From Citrobacter rodentium NBRC 105723 = DSM 16636 (lineage in GTDB: Bacteria > Pseudomonadota > Gammaproteobacteria > Enterobacterales > Enterobacteriaceae), in contig NZ_CP082833.1 in the NCBI RefSeq assembly GCF_021278985.1, positions 806,001-870,000 of the forward strand: DNA of 64,000 nucleotides, written 5' to 3'. Positions 45,293-54,529 of the stretch are shown here, one piece after another. The notes below the pieces were generated by a model. That model ran no database searches. It had not been told where the DNA came from and was given only the letters and a program-made list of their open reading frames with translations. The translations under genes were made by a program, and so were the position numbers. Position 1 is the first letter of the stretch. Every line of letters begins with the position of its first letter.

Positions 45293-46247
45293 GCGCGGAT
45301 CGGCCCTGCTGGTGACGTTATTAATGCTGGCGCTAATGGCCGCGCTGGCGGCTGAGCTAACCATCGGCTTTCAGACACAGTTGCAGCGTAGCCGCCGGGT
45401 CAATGCCAGTCTGCAGACGAAATTCGCCCTGCTCTATGCGGAGAAACGGGCCATCAACACCCTGCAAACAGCGGTGCTGGCCCCATTACATGAACAGCCG
45501 GACAGCGAAGATCTTGGCGAAGAAACAACGGTATCCTGGCGCGCGCAGGACCAGCAGCGCTGCTTTAACCTCAATGCGCTGGCGAACGCTCCCGAGGAGC
45601 CGCTCGCCGAGCCGCCGTATGAGGTAAAAGTCTTCTCCGCCTTACTGGAAAAAAGCAACGTGGACGGCGCGCGGGCGGAAGAGATTATTCAGTCTCTGGC
45701 GGATGACATTGACACCAATAATACCCCACGCCTGCGCGGAGCAGAGGACGAGTATTATCAGCGCAAAAGCGGGAAAGGGTTTGCCGCTAACCAGCTGTTG
45801 CTCACCGTCGACGAGGCGCGTCAGGTTAAAGGTATGACGGAAGCCATTTTTCAGCGTTTGTCGCCGTTTATCTGCACACAGTTCAGTAACGCGCTTTCCG
45901 TCAATGTGAATGCTCTGACGGAGCGGGATGCCCCGCTTCTGGCTGCGCTTTTTCTCAATGAGATCAGCGATAGCGACGCAAAAGCGCTGTTGCGCAAGCG
46001 TCCGGAGGAAGGCTGGCAGAACGTCGATGCATTTTTATATCAGGCGCAAAAAGAGTATTCCGCCACCAAAACGCTGGTGGATGCGCTCAAAAAAATGATC
46101 GGTGTTCAAAGCCAGTATTTCCGGGTCGACGCGACCGCCCGACACGGTGAATTCACGGTGGGAATGCGCAGTTGGCTCTACTACGACGAAAAAAACAAGA
46201 CGCTCAGGACCTGGTTACGCCAGTTAACGGCAGGTGACGAAGAATAA
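45282..46247 (+). CDS. gspK: Minor pseudopilin GspK
   Basis: 321 residues from ATG 45282, eleven bases inside gspJ and after ggagaag. Leader MQNERG, cleavage before SALLVTLLMLALMAALAAEL; it lacks Glu5, as GspK proteins do. A large alpha domain follows, with ADDIDTNNTPRLRGAEDEYY and VNVNALTERDAPLLAALF. It caps the pseudopilus tip. Upstream in-frame codons to 45186 are not expected to be coding. Confidence 0.94.
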   Translation: MQNERGSALLVTLLMLALMAALAAELTIGFQTQLQRSRRVNASLQTKFALLYAEKRAINTLQTAVLAPLHEQPDSEDLGEETTVSWRAQDQQRCFNLNALANAPEEPLAEPPYEVKVFSALLEKSNVDGARAEEIIQSLADDIDTNNTPRLRGAEDEYYQRKSGKGFAANQLLLTVDEARQVKGMTEAIFQRLSPFICTQFSNALSVNVNALTERDAPLLAALFLNEISDSDAKALLRKRPEEGWQNVDAFLYQAQKEYSATKTLVDALKKMIGVQSQYFRVDATARHGEFTVGMRSWLYYDEKNKTLRTWLRQLTAGDEE

Positions 46248-46258
46248 AAGGGAATTTA

Positions 46259-47383
46259 ATGGCTTTTTCGACTTTGGTTATACGTCTCACTTCTGATGAG
46301 CTGGAGTGGGCGATTCATGACGAAACGGGCTGTGGCGAAATCCATCGGCTCCCGGCCGGACAGCCGCTGACAGCGCTACCGCGCCCTCCGGAGGTACAGC
46401 TCGTTCATTTGCTGATCCCGGTTGCTCTGGCTACCTTCAGAAGACTGGAAATCCCCACGGCGGGCTATACACTGACGCCGCAGAAAATCCAGTGGCTGGC
46501 GGATGAAACGCTGGATGAATCCTCGCCGCCGCTACACTGGACCATAGTCTGGCAAACGGAAGGCGTTGTATGGGTGGCGGGCGTTGAACCGGCGGTGATG
46601 CAGACGCTGATGCTTCCTCTCACCGCCGGCGGTATACGGCCCGACCATGTCACCCTGGACGCGCTCTGTCTGCCAATCACGACTGACGGCTGGACAGTAC
46701 TGAAAGATGAAGAAGGCTGGCTGCTGAAACCTCATGAAGGCCGCGCCTCGCGCCTCAGCGAGGAATGGCTCGATCATTTACTGACGCATTACCGACCACA
46801 GCAGATAACCAGCTACGGCGAGCTGCCGGAAGCGCATACCGCAGATACCAGCTGCTCGCCGCGCCCCCTTCTGTCGCTGTACTCGCCAACGGAAAGCGTT
46901 AATCTACTACACGGGCGACTGCGCCCGTCTGCCCCGGCAACCGCCGGAATCCGGCGCCTGAAACGACTGGCGCTTATCGCCGTGCTGATGCTGCTGTTGT
47001 GTCCGCTACTCTCACGCGCCATCGTCGGTTTTCAACTACACCGGCTGGAACAACAGCTGACCTCCACGCTTGAGCAGCGCTGGCGCAGCTACATCCCGCA
47101 AAACCGGCATCGCGGTAATCTGCAGGCATATCTGCCAAAACAGCTACAGCAGCGCTTTCCCGCGCCGTCCATTCTGCTCCAGCGTCTGGGACAAGGCATG
47201 GCCGCGTTTCCCGCCCTGGCGCTGGAGGGTATTCGCTACGATCAGCAGCGCCAGTCTCTTCAACTGTTTATCTACGCCAGCGATGAAGATCAGATAAAGC
47301 AGTTTATTACCGCTGACGCCGTAGGGCTTCCCTTAAAAATTGAAAAACACGATCAGGGACTGTGGACATTACGCAATGAGTAA
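46259..47383 (+). CDS. gspL: Type II secretion platform protein GspL
   Basis: 374 residues, bitopic. The cytoplasmic actin-like domain (about 1-235, with TLTPQKIQWLADETLDE) recruits GspE; one membrane segment (LKRLALIAVLMLLLCPLLSRAI) lies near residue 245; a ferredoxin-like periplasmic domain follows. Ribosome site agggaattt. Confidence 0.94.
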   Translation: MAFSTLVIRLTSDELEWAIHDETGCGEIHRLPAGQPLTALPRPPEVQLVHLLIPVALATFRRLEIPTAGYTLTPQKIQWLADETLDESSPPLHWTIVWQTEGVVWVAGVEPAVMQTLMLPLTAGGIRPDHVTLDALCLPITTDGWTVLKDEEGWLLKPHEGRASRLSEEWLDHLLTHYRPQQITSYGELPEAHTADTSCSPRPLLSLYSPTESVNLLHGRLRPSAPATAGIRRLKRLALIAVLMLLLCPLLSRAIVGFQLHRLEQQLTSTLEQRWRSYIPQNRHRGNLQAYLPKQLQQRFPAPSILLQRLGQGMAAFPALALEGIRYDQQRQSLQLFIYASDEDQIKQFITADAVGLPLKIEKHDQGLWTLRNE

Positions 47384-47864
47384 ACGTATCAGAGAGTGGC
47401 TGCAACAGAAAAATCCAACCGAACAGCGGATAGTGATTGCGCTGTTTATCCTCTGCGTTGCCACAATATACGGCTGCGGGCTGTGGCTTCCGCTTAATCA
47501 CACCGTGGACGCTCTGCAAACACGCTGCAACAAGCTGCGCCAGGATATGGCGTGGCTGGAAAAACAGGCGCAGGCCCGTGGCGTTCTGCCGCAACGCACG
47601 CCGGAAGAACCGGTTGCCAGCCTGTTGAAAAAAGAGGCTGAACAGGCGGGATTTTCAGTTACCCTTACGCAAAACAGCGCCGACGGAGTGGAAATTTCCG
47701 CAAACGATATCAGCCAGCAGGCTTTTACTGCCTGGCTTACGCGTTTGCAGTCCCGACATGGTCTGTATGTGGAAACGCTTGAATTTCACGCCAGCCCCGC
47801 CAAAGCCGACGCTATAACGCTCAGCAAAATGACGGTAAGGACCGTGATTAATGATAAGCGCTGA
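47376..47864 (+). CDS. gspM: Type II secretion platform protein GspM
   Basis: 162 residues from ATG 47376, 8 bases inside gspL. One membrane segment (RIVIALFILCVATIYGCGLWLPL, about 18-40) and a periplasmic ferredoxin-like domain that pairs with GspL. An in-frame ATG twelve codons upstream is less likely. No gspN follows, as in E. coli gsp. Confidence 0.92.
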   Translation: MSKRIREWLQQKNPTEQRIVIALFILCVATIYGCGLWLPLNHTVDALQTRCNKLRQDMAWLEKQAQARGVLPQRTPEEPVASLLKKEAEQAGFSVTLTQNSADGVEISANDISQQAFTAWLTRLQSRHGLYVETLEFHASPAKADAITLSKMTVRTVINDKR

Positions 47865-48624
47865 AATGTGCCTTCTGTTTACGCTGGCGGGCCTGGTTGC
47901 TGGCAGTACGATGGGGATGGTCACCTGGCGACTGCCAATAATGCTTGATCAACAGACCGCACCGGCGAAGCTGAATCTGTGGCTCCCTGCTTCGCACTGC
48001 TGTCACTGTCGGCAATCGCTGCGCTGGTACGATAATATTCCCCTGTTCAGTTGGATCTGGCTACGCGGAAAATGCCGCTATTGTAAAAACACGATCGCCG
48101 TTCGCTATCCGCTCTCGGAGCTGCTTTGCGCCCTTGCCGCCCTGTTTTGCTATCTTTATCATCCTGAAGCCATTGCGCTGACGATAGCGCTGTTCCTCTA
48201 TTTCTGGTTTGCGCTGGCGCTATGCATAATCGACCTGCGTCATTTGCTGCTGCCCGATAAGCTCACGCTGCCGCTGCTGTGGTGCGGCCTGCTTTTTAAC
48301 AGTTATACCGGCCTCATCTCCTGTGAAGAGGCGATTACAGGCGCGGCGGCAGGCTACGCTTCACTCTGGTTGCTCAACGCCTTCGTCAGACTGTTATGGC
48401 GCAAAGAGGGCATCGGTTATGGGGATCTTAAACTGTTTGCCGCGGTGGGCGCGTGGACCGGCTGGCAAAGCCTGCCGCCAGTAATTTATATCGCGGCCAT
48501 GATGAGTATATTCTACGGCCTGCTGATGATTTTGCGCACCCGCCGCCGAATTTCCGTGATTCCATTCGGACCGGGGCTGGCCGTAAGCGGCTGGGGATAT
48601 TTCTGGTGGATGGCGTCGCTGTAA
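47851..48624 (+). CDS. gspO: Prepilin peptidase GspO
   Basis: 257 residues, polytopic aspartic protease. It cuts the leaders of GspG-K and methylates the new N terminus. The cytoplasmic zinc loop has CCHC ... CRYC; catalytic Asp residues lie in CIIDLRHLLLPDKLTLP and GYGDLKLFAAVGAW (GxGD motif). Overlaps gspM by 14 bases and ends the gspC-O operon. Confidence 0.95.
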   Translation: MISAEMCLLFTLAGLVAGSTMGMVTWRLPIMLDQQTAPAKLNLWLPASHCCHCRQSLRWYDNIPLFSWIWLRGKCRYCKNTIAVRYPLSELLCALAALFCYLYHPEAIALTIALFLYFWFALALCIIDLRHLLLPDKLTLPLLWCGLLFNSYTGLISCEEAITGAAAGYASLWLLNAFVRLLWRKEGIGYGDLKLFAAVGAWTGWQSLPPVIYIAAMMSIFYGLLMILRTRRRISVIPFGPGLAVSGWGYFWWMASL

Positions 48625-48657
48625 AATCAGGAAGGACAGAAGTCCTTCCTGCAGCTT

Positions 48658-49134
48658 TTATTTTTCTTCACGAATCTGCGCCTGAAGGTAGTTCTGGATG
48701 CCCATTTTATTAATCAGCTCCAGTTCCGTTTCAAGCCAGTCAATATGGCCCTCTTCATCAGCGAGGATCTCGATCATCATATCGCGGCTGACATAGTCGT
48801 GAACGCTGTCGGCGTAAGCTATCGCTTCGCGAAGATCTTTCGCGCCTTCCAGCTCCAGACGGAGATCCGAGCGCAACATCTCTTCGACATCTTCGCCGAT
48901 GCCCAGTTTGCCAAGATCCTGCAGATTAGGTATGCCTTCCAGAAAGAGAATACGCTCGATATATTTATCGGCGTGCTTCATTTCATCAATAGATTCATGG
49001 TATTCCACGTCATTGAGACGTTTCAGGCCCCAGTTTTTGAACATTCTCGCATGGAGAAAATACTGGTTAATTGCGACAAGCTCGTTTCCCAATAACTTAT
49101 TGAGATAATTTATTATCTTAACATCACCTTTCAT
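48658..49134 (-). CDS. bfr: Bacterioferritin
   Basis: 158 residues; 24-mer iron store with haem between dimers. Ferroxidase ligands are in LGNELVAINQYFLHARMF, EYHESIDEMKHADKYIERILFL and DEEGHIDWLETE; the haem-ligand Met is in IDEMKHAD-type helix B. Downstream of bfd with a 71-base gap. Confidence 0.96.
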   Translation of the reverse strand: MKGDVKIINYLNKLLGNELVAINQYFLHARMFKNWGLKRLNDVEYHESIDEMKHADKYIERILFLEGIPNLQDLGKLGIGEDVEEMLRSDLRLELEGAKDLREAIAYADSVHDYVSRDMMIEILADEEGHIDWLETELELINKMGIQNYLQAQIREEK

Positions 49135-49205
49135 TATATAGACCCTCCGCTTTCACACTTAGAGCGTAGATGGGGCTACAGGGATGTCAAAAAAAAGAGT
49201 GCGGC

Positions 49206-49400
49206 TCAGGCGATCTCTTTGAATTCGGGCATTTGCGTTAACTCGTCCTGCATAACTTCTCGCGCAGCGCGAACGCATTTACCGCATTGATTTCCAACGG
49301 GAATAAACTTGCGTAATTGCTGAAATGACTGAGGATGAAACTGGCGAACCGCCTGGCGGATCTTTTTATCGCTAATGCCGTTACATAAACAGATGTACAT
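49206..49400 (-). CDS. bfd: Bacterioferritin-associated ferredoxin
   Basis: 64 residues with a [2Fe-2S] site of four Cys (CLCN near residue 4-6 and CGKC near 38-41). It reduces the core of Bfr to release iron. The start at 49400 gives the family N terminus MYICLCNGISD; an upstream in-frame ATG at 49451 would run through the Fur site. Confidence 0.95.
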   Translation of the reverse strand: MYICLCNGISDKKIRQAVRQFHPQSFQQLRKFIPVGNQCGKCVRAAREVMQDELTQMPEFKEIA

Positions 49401-49427
49401 ATGCGCTCCCGAACCATGAACACCGTT

Positions 49428-49452
49428 ATGATAAATGATTATTGTTCTCATT
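49428..49452 (-). promoter_or_regulatory. Fur box before bfd
   Basis: tatgataaatgattattgtt plus tctca resembles the 19-bp Fur consensus GATAATGATAATCATTATC in overlapping form. It lies ~30 bases before the bfd start, the place of a repressor site; bfd is Fur-controlled in E. coli. Confidence 0.68.
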
Positions 49453-49460
49453 ACAATTCA

Positions 49461-49496
49461 AAAAAACCCCGCCAAATCCGTAAAGAAATGACGGGA
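49461..49496 (-). terminator. Terminator after chitinase 1
   Basis: On the minus strand cccgtca ... tggcggg pair (one mismatch) and are followed by gttttttt. It separates the chitinase transcript from bfd. Confidence 0.65.
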
Positions 49497-49539
49497 TTAT
49501 TTTCAACAAGTTAGCTCAAAAATATATCGACTTCGATTA

Positions 49540-51744
49540 TTACTTCATATCGGCAGTAGCAACAAAACTCGAAAGTACAGGACCTTTTGTATTTGGATTA
49601 TATCCTGGCATATTTGATTCAGCCGACAAAGAGTAAGTACTGCCAACTTCAAGTTTAATCGGGCAACTCATTGTCACTACGCCATTTTTGGTAGACTTAT
49701 AGCTATAATAGACAGAGCCTTTATAGCTTTCGCAAATATAATTTTTGCCATCTTTTTTAACAACATAGCGATTTTCGCCCTTTTGCGCATTCTCTTCGAG
49801 TTTCGCTTCAAGTCTGCTATTTGCTTTATTATAGGCAAAACCTTTTACTGGCTCAGTGGAAGCAGACGGCAGGTGCTCCTCTGAAACAACCAGTTCGCCC
49901 AGAATCGGACCGCCAGTATTGATAGACAGACCCGGACTGCCTGACTCAAGACTTACGGTAAGCTTGTCACCCAGAACGAAATTGGTTGAACAACCCATCG
50001 TGGTAATACCATTACTGCTGCTTTTAGTACCGTACAGCACATCACCCTTATAGCTTTCACATAAATATTTGCCGTTAAATTTTACGATATAACGATTTGA
50101 TTTTTTCTGCGCGGTTGCCTCTATCATGGTGTAAACACGACCATTCACCATAGTGAAATCCTTCACATCTGAAGGGGGGTTGAGGACTCCCTCAACAATT
50201 TCACCCAGTTCATGCTCCGGCGTATCACCGCTCAGATCCCAGATTATCGCCCCGCCATAACCGTTCTGGTTGATAAAGTTGACTTTCTTCTGTACTGACT
50301 CAGCGTCATCGTAGGTCAGGAATTCTTTGGTTTTGGCATTGTATAAATAAGGTACCTGTGACTCCGAATCCCAGTAGCGGGTCCAGTCGGCGGAAGCGGC
50401 ATACTCCTTCAGCAGATAGTACGGGTTGGTTCCGGTAAACTGCCCTTCATCATCCCATGCGCCATGCACGGTCGCAGAGCCAGAGGCGAATAACCCCGGC
50501 AGCCCTTTGACAATCTCTGTCGGCGCCACGTTACCCCATCCACGACCATAATAAGGGATGCCCACCATCAGCTTGTTTTTGGGCACCTTCCACGTTGAAC
50601 TGTATTCCTGCAGCGTGGAGGCAACATTCAGCTTCTGATCGGCATCCTTGCTGTTGGCATAAAGCGGCGCATTATGACCGGTGATGGAGTCAAAAGCGCC
50701 GTGGATGTCGTAAGCCATCACGTTGACGCTATCCAGTAACGGCGCTGTCGTTTCCGGATTGATGTACTGAATGTTATTGTGGTTAGTGGTCACTGCGGCC
50801 GAAAGCTGGAAGTATTTATCGCTCTGTAAACCGAGCGCATCAAGTTTGCTGCGCAGCGTCTGCACCAGACTGGTGAAGTTTGCTCTTTCGGCGTCGCTGT
50901 CCGGGTATTCCCAGTCAATATCAATACCATCAAAGCCCCATTCCTGCATAAAGGCAATCATGCTGTCGGCAAGTTTATTGATACCTTCCTGGGTTCTGGT
51001 CGCCTCCTCAAATACTCCTTCTTCGGAGTTATTCCAGCCGCCGACGGAAACCATATTGGTCACACCGTTTTGCTCGGTCAGCTTATCCAGCTGGCGCAGC
51101 AGTTCAGGACCCTTATAGGTGTCGTGAATAACCACTTCGCCACCCTTGATCACCGCAAAACCATAGTTCAGGTGGGTGAGCTGGCTGAAGTTAATTTTAT
51201 CCGGGGTGAAATAGTTATGCGCTTCATACACACCCCACTCCGGGAAATAACCGATAACCTTGCGCTGCGCCGCAACTTTATCTTTCCCTTCTTTCTGCAA
51301 ATCTGCCGCCTTTTGCCCGCTATATGGGGTAAAGGTGAACGTCGCCAGATTCTGGATCTGAATCGGACCGACCCTCAGCCAGACGGGATCGCTTCCCGGG
51401 ATCCGGCCCGGATCCGCCCACCACTGGCTCTGCCAGTAATAGCCGTTATAACGGACCAGCGTTCCCGCCGTACCGTAAGTCGCCGCGGGATCATAATCCA
51501 CGGAATTAATCGCATTATTATCCTTTTGCGCCACAATAACGGTGACAGAACCCGGGAAATTATTCTCACTGGCATCCGTCCAGGCTTCCCACGTATTACC
51601 ATTATTTTTACTCAGCATCTGACTGCTGTTAAGCCCACTGATCGTGTTCGCGTCATCATTCATTGACAACGTCGCCGCAAAGGATGAGAAAGTGAGTGAC
51701 ATCCCTGCAATAAACATTGCAGCCGTTAATTTATTGAGCTTCAT
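49540..51744 (-). CDS. Secreted GH18 chitinase 1 with two C-terminal repeat modules
   Basis: 734 residues. Sec signal peptide to about residue 24. A carbohydrate-binding CBM5/12-like segment (YDPAATYGTAGTLVRYNGYY, QSQWWADPG) lies about 84-125. The GH18 barrel (about 160-517) has VSVGGW and the catalytic DGIDIDWE with Glu279 as acid/base, then VNVMAYD and GGAIIWDLSGD. The tail after residue 517 holds two ~100-residue modules, each with NRY-V-K strand, CESYKG, NG-V/I-T and a Cys pair that may form a disulfide. The first 517 residues are nearly the same as in the two genes upstream; the tail is not. RBS aaggata. Expected route: Sec, then the Gsp system. Confidence 0.93.
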   Translation of the reverse strand: MKLNKLTAAMFIAGMSLTFSSFAATLSMNDDANTISGLNSSQMLSKNNGNTWEAWTDASENNFPGSVTVIVAQKDNNAINSVDYDPAATYGTAGTLVRYNGYYWQSQWWADPGRIPGSDPVWLRVGPIQIQNLATFTFTPYSGQKAADLQKEGKDKVAAQRKVIGYFPEWGVYEAHNYFTPDKINFSQLTHLNYGFAVIKGGEVVIHDTYKGPELLRQLDKLTEQNGVTNMVSVGGWNNSEEGVFEEATRTQEGINKLADSMIAFMQEWGFDGIDIDWEYPDSDAERANFTSLVQTLRSKLDALGLQSDKYFQLSAAVTTNHNNIQYINPETTAPLLDSVNVMAYDIHGAFDSITGHNAPLYANSKDADQKLNVASTLQEYSSTWKVPKNKLMVGIPYYGRGWGNVAPTEIVKGLPGLFASGSATVHGAWDDEGQFTGTNPYYLLKEYAASADWTRYWDSESQVPYLYNAKTKEFLTYDDAESVQKKVNFINQNGYGGAIIWDLSGDTPEHELGEIVEGVLNPPSDVKDFTMVNGRVYTMIEATAQKKSNRYIVKFNGKYLCESYKGDVLYGTKSSSNGITTMGCSTNFVLGDKLTVSLESGSPGLSINTGGPILGELVVSEEHLPSASTEPVKGFAYNKANSRLEAKLEENAQKGENRYVVKKDGKNYICESYKGSVYYSYKSTKNGVVTMSCPIKLEVGSTYSLSAESNMPGYNPNTKGPVLSSFVATADMK

Positions 51745-51990
51745 ATATTATCCTTAATAATGTAATGTAGCAACTGATGTAGCCGCCATTGCTGGCTCCG
51801 TTACCATAAAGAATAAATAAGCAGACCACAATTACCCCTCTGCTTATTAAAAGCACCTGATTATTTATCAATAAATAATGGTGATATGCAGAAATATCGG
51901 CATGGTAATTTTTTGTCATTACATAAAAATCACTAATGGAAAGGCTGGTTTTTTATTTTTAATGAACCGAAGCTAACGGGTGTCAAACAG
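51745..51990 (-). promoter_or_regulatory. Chitinase 1 upstream region (repeat copy A)
   Basis: AT-rich leader conserved with copies B and C. A TTGACA element is at 51986-51981, starting 237 bases before the ATG, with a weak -10 (attaaa) 17 bases on. The remaining gap to 52183 is AT-rich, with no gene found. Confidence 0.45.
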
Positions 51991-52183
51991 AAACTATTAT
52001 TGATAACTATAAATACCAGACTTACAGAGAGCATAAATATAGAGAGAGCAAATACTAAAATTATGTAAATTTTTGTTTCCCTACTATTATTACTTATGTG
52101 AATAAGCTTAAAGGCTTCACAGAAGAATTAAAAGCAACAGAAATTATATAAAAATGCAACTTCAATATGCTGAGTTACTATAA

Positions 52184-52210
52184 GATGATCCCGAATGTTT
52201 CGGGATCATC
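52184..52210. terminator. Hairpin after chitinase 2
   Basis: gatgatcccgaa-tgt-ttcgggatcatc, a 12-bp perfect stem 38 bases beyond the stop. There is no proper T run on the minus strand, so it may serve mainly to protect the mRNA. Confidence 0.6.
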
Positions 52211-52247
52211 TTCCTGTAAAGGATTTATTCTCTCGAAATCCTCTGGG

Positions 52248-54134
52248 TTACTTCAACATATCTTCGGTAAGAATAATTGTTTTCAGCTCTGTCTCTTTGA
52301 TCCAGTTATCTTCAACCAACTTAATCACATCACCAGCCTGCGGTTTGTAATAATATTGTAGCTTTATTTCTTCATTAAGGCCATTATCCACACTCCAGTG
52401 TTTACCGTAATACGATAAATTTCTTTCCGTGTGCCCCATATATTTACCATTATGATAAGCAACAAATTTACGTGTCTTGAATGCTTCTTTAGACAAAGTC
52501 AGCCGCATGTTCCGCTCAGTTGGACCAGTATAAGGTTCAAAAGAGATGACCCCATCCGTAATCATCTTCTCAAAAACATCATCGACAATCTCACCCAGCT
52601 CATGTTCCGGCGTATCACCGCTCAGATCCCAGACTATCGCCCCGCCATAGCCGTTCTGGTTGATAAAGTTGACTTTCTTCTGCACTGACTCAGGGTCATC
52701 GTAGGTCAGGAATTCTTTGGTTTTGGCATTGTATAAATAAGGTACCTGTGACTCCGAATCCCAGTAGCGGGTCCAGTCGGCGGAAGCGGCATACTCCTTC
52801 AGCAGATAGTACGGGTTGGTTCCGGTAAACTGCCCTTCATCATCCCATGCGCCATGCACGGTCGCCGAGCCAGAGGCGAATAACCCCGGCAGCCCTTTGA
52901 CAATCTCTGTCGGCGCCACGTTACCCCATCCACGACCGTAATACGGGATGCCCACCATCAGCTTGCTTTTTGGCACATTCCACGTTGTGCTGTATTCCTG
53001 CAGCGTGGAGGCAACGTTCAGCTTCTGATCGGCATCCTTGCTGTTGGCATAAAGCGGCGCATTATGTCCGGTGATGGAGTCGAAAGCGCCGTGGATGTCG
53101 TAAGCCATCACGTTGACGCTGTCCAGTAACGGCGCGGTCACTTCCGGGTTGATGTACTGGATATTATTGTGGTTAGTGGTCACTGCGGCAGAAAGCTGGA
53201 AGTACTTATCGCTCTGTAAACCGAGCGCATCGAGTTTGCTGCGCAGCGTCTGAACCAGACTGGTGAAGTTTGCCCTTTCGGCGTCGCTGTCCGGGTATTC
53301 CCAGTCAATATCAATACCATCAAAGCCCCACTCCTGCATAAAGGCAATCATGCTGTCGGCAAGTTTATTGATGCCTTCCTGGGTTCTGGTCGCCTCCTCG
53401 AACACTCCTTCTTCAGAGTTATTCCAGCCGCCGACCGAAACCATATTGGTCACGCCGTTTTGCTCGGTCAGTTTATCCAGCTGGCGCAGCAGTTCAGGGC
53501 CTTTATAGGTGTCGTGGATAACCACTTCGCCACCCTTGATCACCGCAAACCCATAGTTCAGGTGGGTGAGCTGGCTGAAGTCGATTTTATCCGGGGTGAA
53601 ATAGTTATGCGCTTCATACACGCCCCACTCCGGGAAATAGCCGATGACCTTGCGCTGCGCCGCAACTTTATCTTTTGCTTCTTTCTGCAAATCCGCCGCT
53701 TTTTGCCCGCTATACGGGGTAAAGGTGAACGTCGCCAGATTCTGGATCTGAATCGGGCCGACCTTCAGCCAGACGGGATCGCTTCCCGGGATCCGGCCCG
53801 GATCCGCCCACCACTGGCTCTGCCAGTAATAGCCGTTGTAACGGACCAGCGTTCCCGCCGTGCCGTAAGTCGCCGCGGGATCATAATCCACGGAATTAAT
53901 CGCATTATTATCCTTTTGCGCCACCATAACGGTGACCGCGCCGGGGAAATTATTCTTACTGGAGTCCGTCCAGGCTTCCCACGTACTGCCATTATTTTTA
54001 CTCAGCATCTGACTGCTGTTAAGCCCACTGATCGTGTTCGCGTCATCATTCATTGACAACGTCGCCGCAAAGGATGAGAAACAGAATGACATCCCCGCAA
54101 TAAACATAACGGAAGTTAATTTATTGAGCTTCAT
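52248..54134 (-). CDS. Secreted GH18 chitinase 2 with one C-terminal module
   Basis: 628 residues. Signal peptide, CBM5/12-like segment and GH18 barrel as in chitinase 1 (catalytic Glu in DGIDIDWE, residue 279). The 111-residue tail starts at 518 and has a single module: an RKFVAYHNGKYMGH strand pair, NLSYYGKHW, and the ending LTEDMLK. The tail lacks Cys. Compared with chitinases 1 and 3, differences in the first 517 residues are few and spread (for instance MFIAGMSFCFSS in the signal peptide). Likely exported by Sec and Gsp. Confidence 0.93.
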   Translation of the reverse strand: MKLNKLTSVMFIAGMSFCFSSFAATLSMNDDANTISGLNSSQMLSKNNGSTWEAWTDSSKNNFPGAVTVMVAQKDNNAINSVDYDPAATYGTAGTLVRYNGYYWQSQWWADPGRIPGSDPVWLKVGPIQIQNLATFTFTPYSGQKAADLQKEAKDKVAAQRKVIGYFPEWGVYEAHNYFTPDKIDFSQLTHLNYGFAVIKGGEVVIHDTYKGPELLRQLDKLTEQNGVTNMVSVGGWNNSEEGVFEEATRTQEGINKLADSMIAFMQEWGFDGIDIDWEYPDSDAERANFTSLVQTLRSKLDALGLQSDKYFQLSAAVTTNHNNIQYINPEVTAPLLDSVNVMAYDIHGAFDSITGHNAPLYANSKDADQKLNVASTLQEYSTTWNVPKSKLMVGIPYYGRGWGNVAPTEIVKGLPGLFASGSATVHGAWDDEGQFTGTNPYYLLKEYAASADWTRYWDSESQVPYLYNAKTKEFLTYDDPESVQKKVNFINQNGYGGAIVWDLSGDTPEHELGEIVDDVFEKMITDGVISFEPYTGPTERNMRLTLSKEAFKTRKFVAYHNGKYMGHTERNLSYYGKHWSVDNGLNEEIKLQYYYKPQAGDVIKLVEDNWIKETELKTIILTEDMLK

Positions 54135-54380
54135 ATATTATCCTTAATAATGTAATGTAGCAACTGGTGTAGCTGCCATTTCTGGCTCCATTACCATAAA
54201 GAATAAACAAACAGACCACAATTGCCCTTCGGCTTATTAAAAGCACCTGATTATTGATCGATAAATAATAGTGATATACAGAAATATAGACGTAGTGATT
54301 TTTTATCATCACATAATCATTACTAATAACAATGCAAGACTTTTATTTTTATTCAACCGAAACTTAAGGGTGTCAAACAG
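54135..54380 (-). promoter_or_regulatory. Chitinase 2 upstream region (repeat copy B)
   Basis: Matches copy A nearly base for base through the RBS and leader. TTGACA at 54376-54371 is again 237 bases before the ATG; the -10 candidate is aataaa. Confidence 0.45.
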
Positions 54381-54475
54381 AAACTATTACTGATAAATAT
54401 AAATGACAGGCTTGCAGAGAGCATAAATATAGAGAGAAAAAATACTAAAGTTATGTAAATTTTTATTGCGGACTA

Positions 54476-54503
54476 TAAAAAAGAGGCCGAAATATGTCGG
54501 CCC
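54476..54503 (-). terminator. Terminator after chitinase 3
   Basis: ggccga-aatatg-tcggcc followed on the minus strand by tctttttta. Similar in sequence to the terminator after chiA (57103-57124), suggesting the 3' end was copied with the tail modules. Confidence 0.82.
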
Positions 54504-54529
54504 CGTCTCATATTAAAAAAAGCTGTTTT

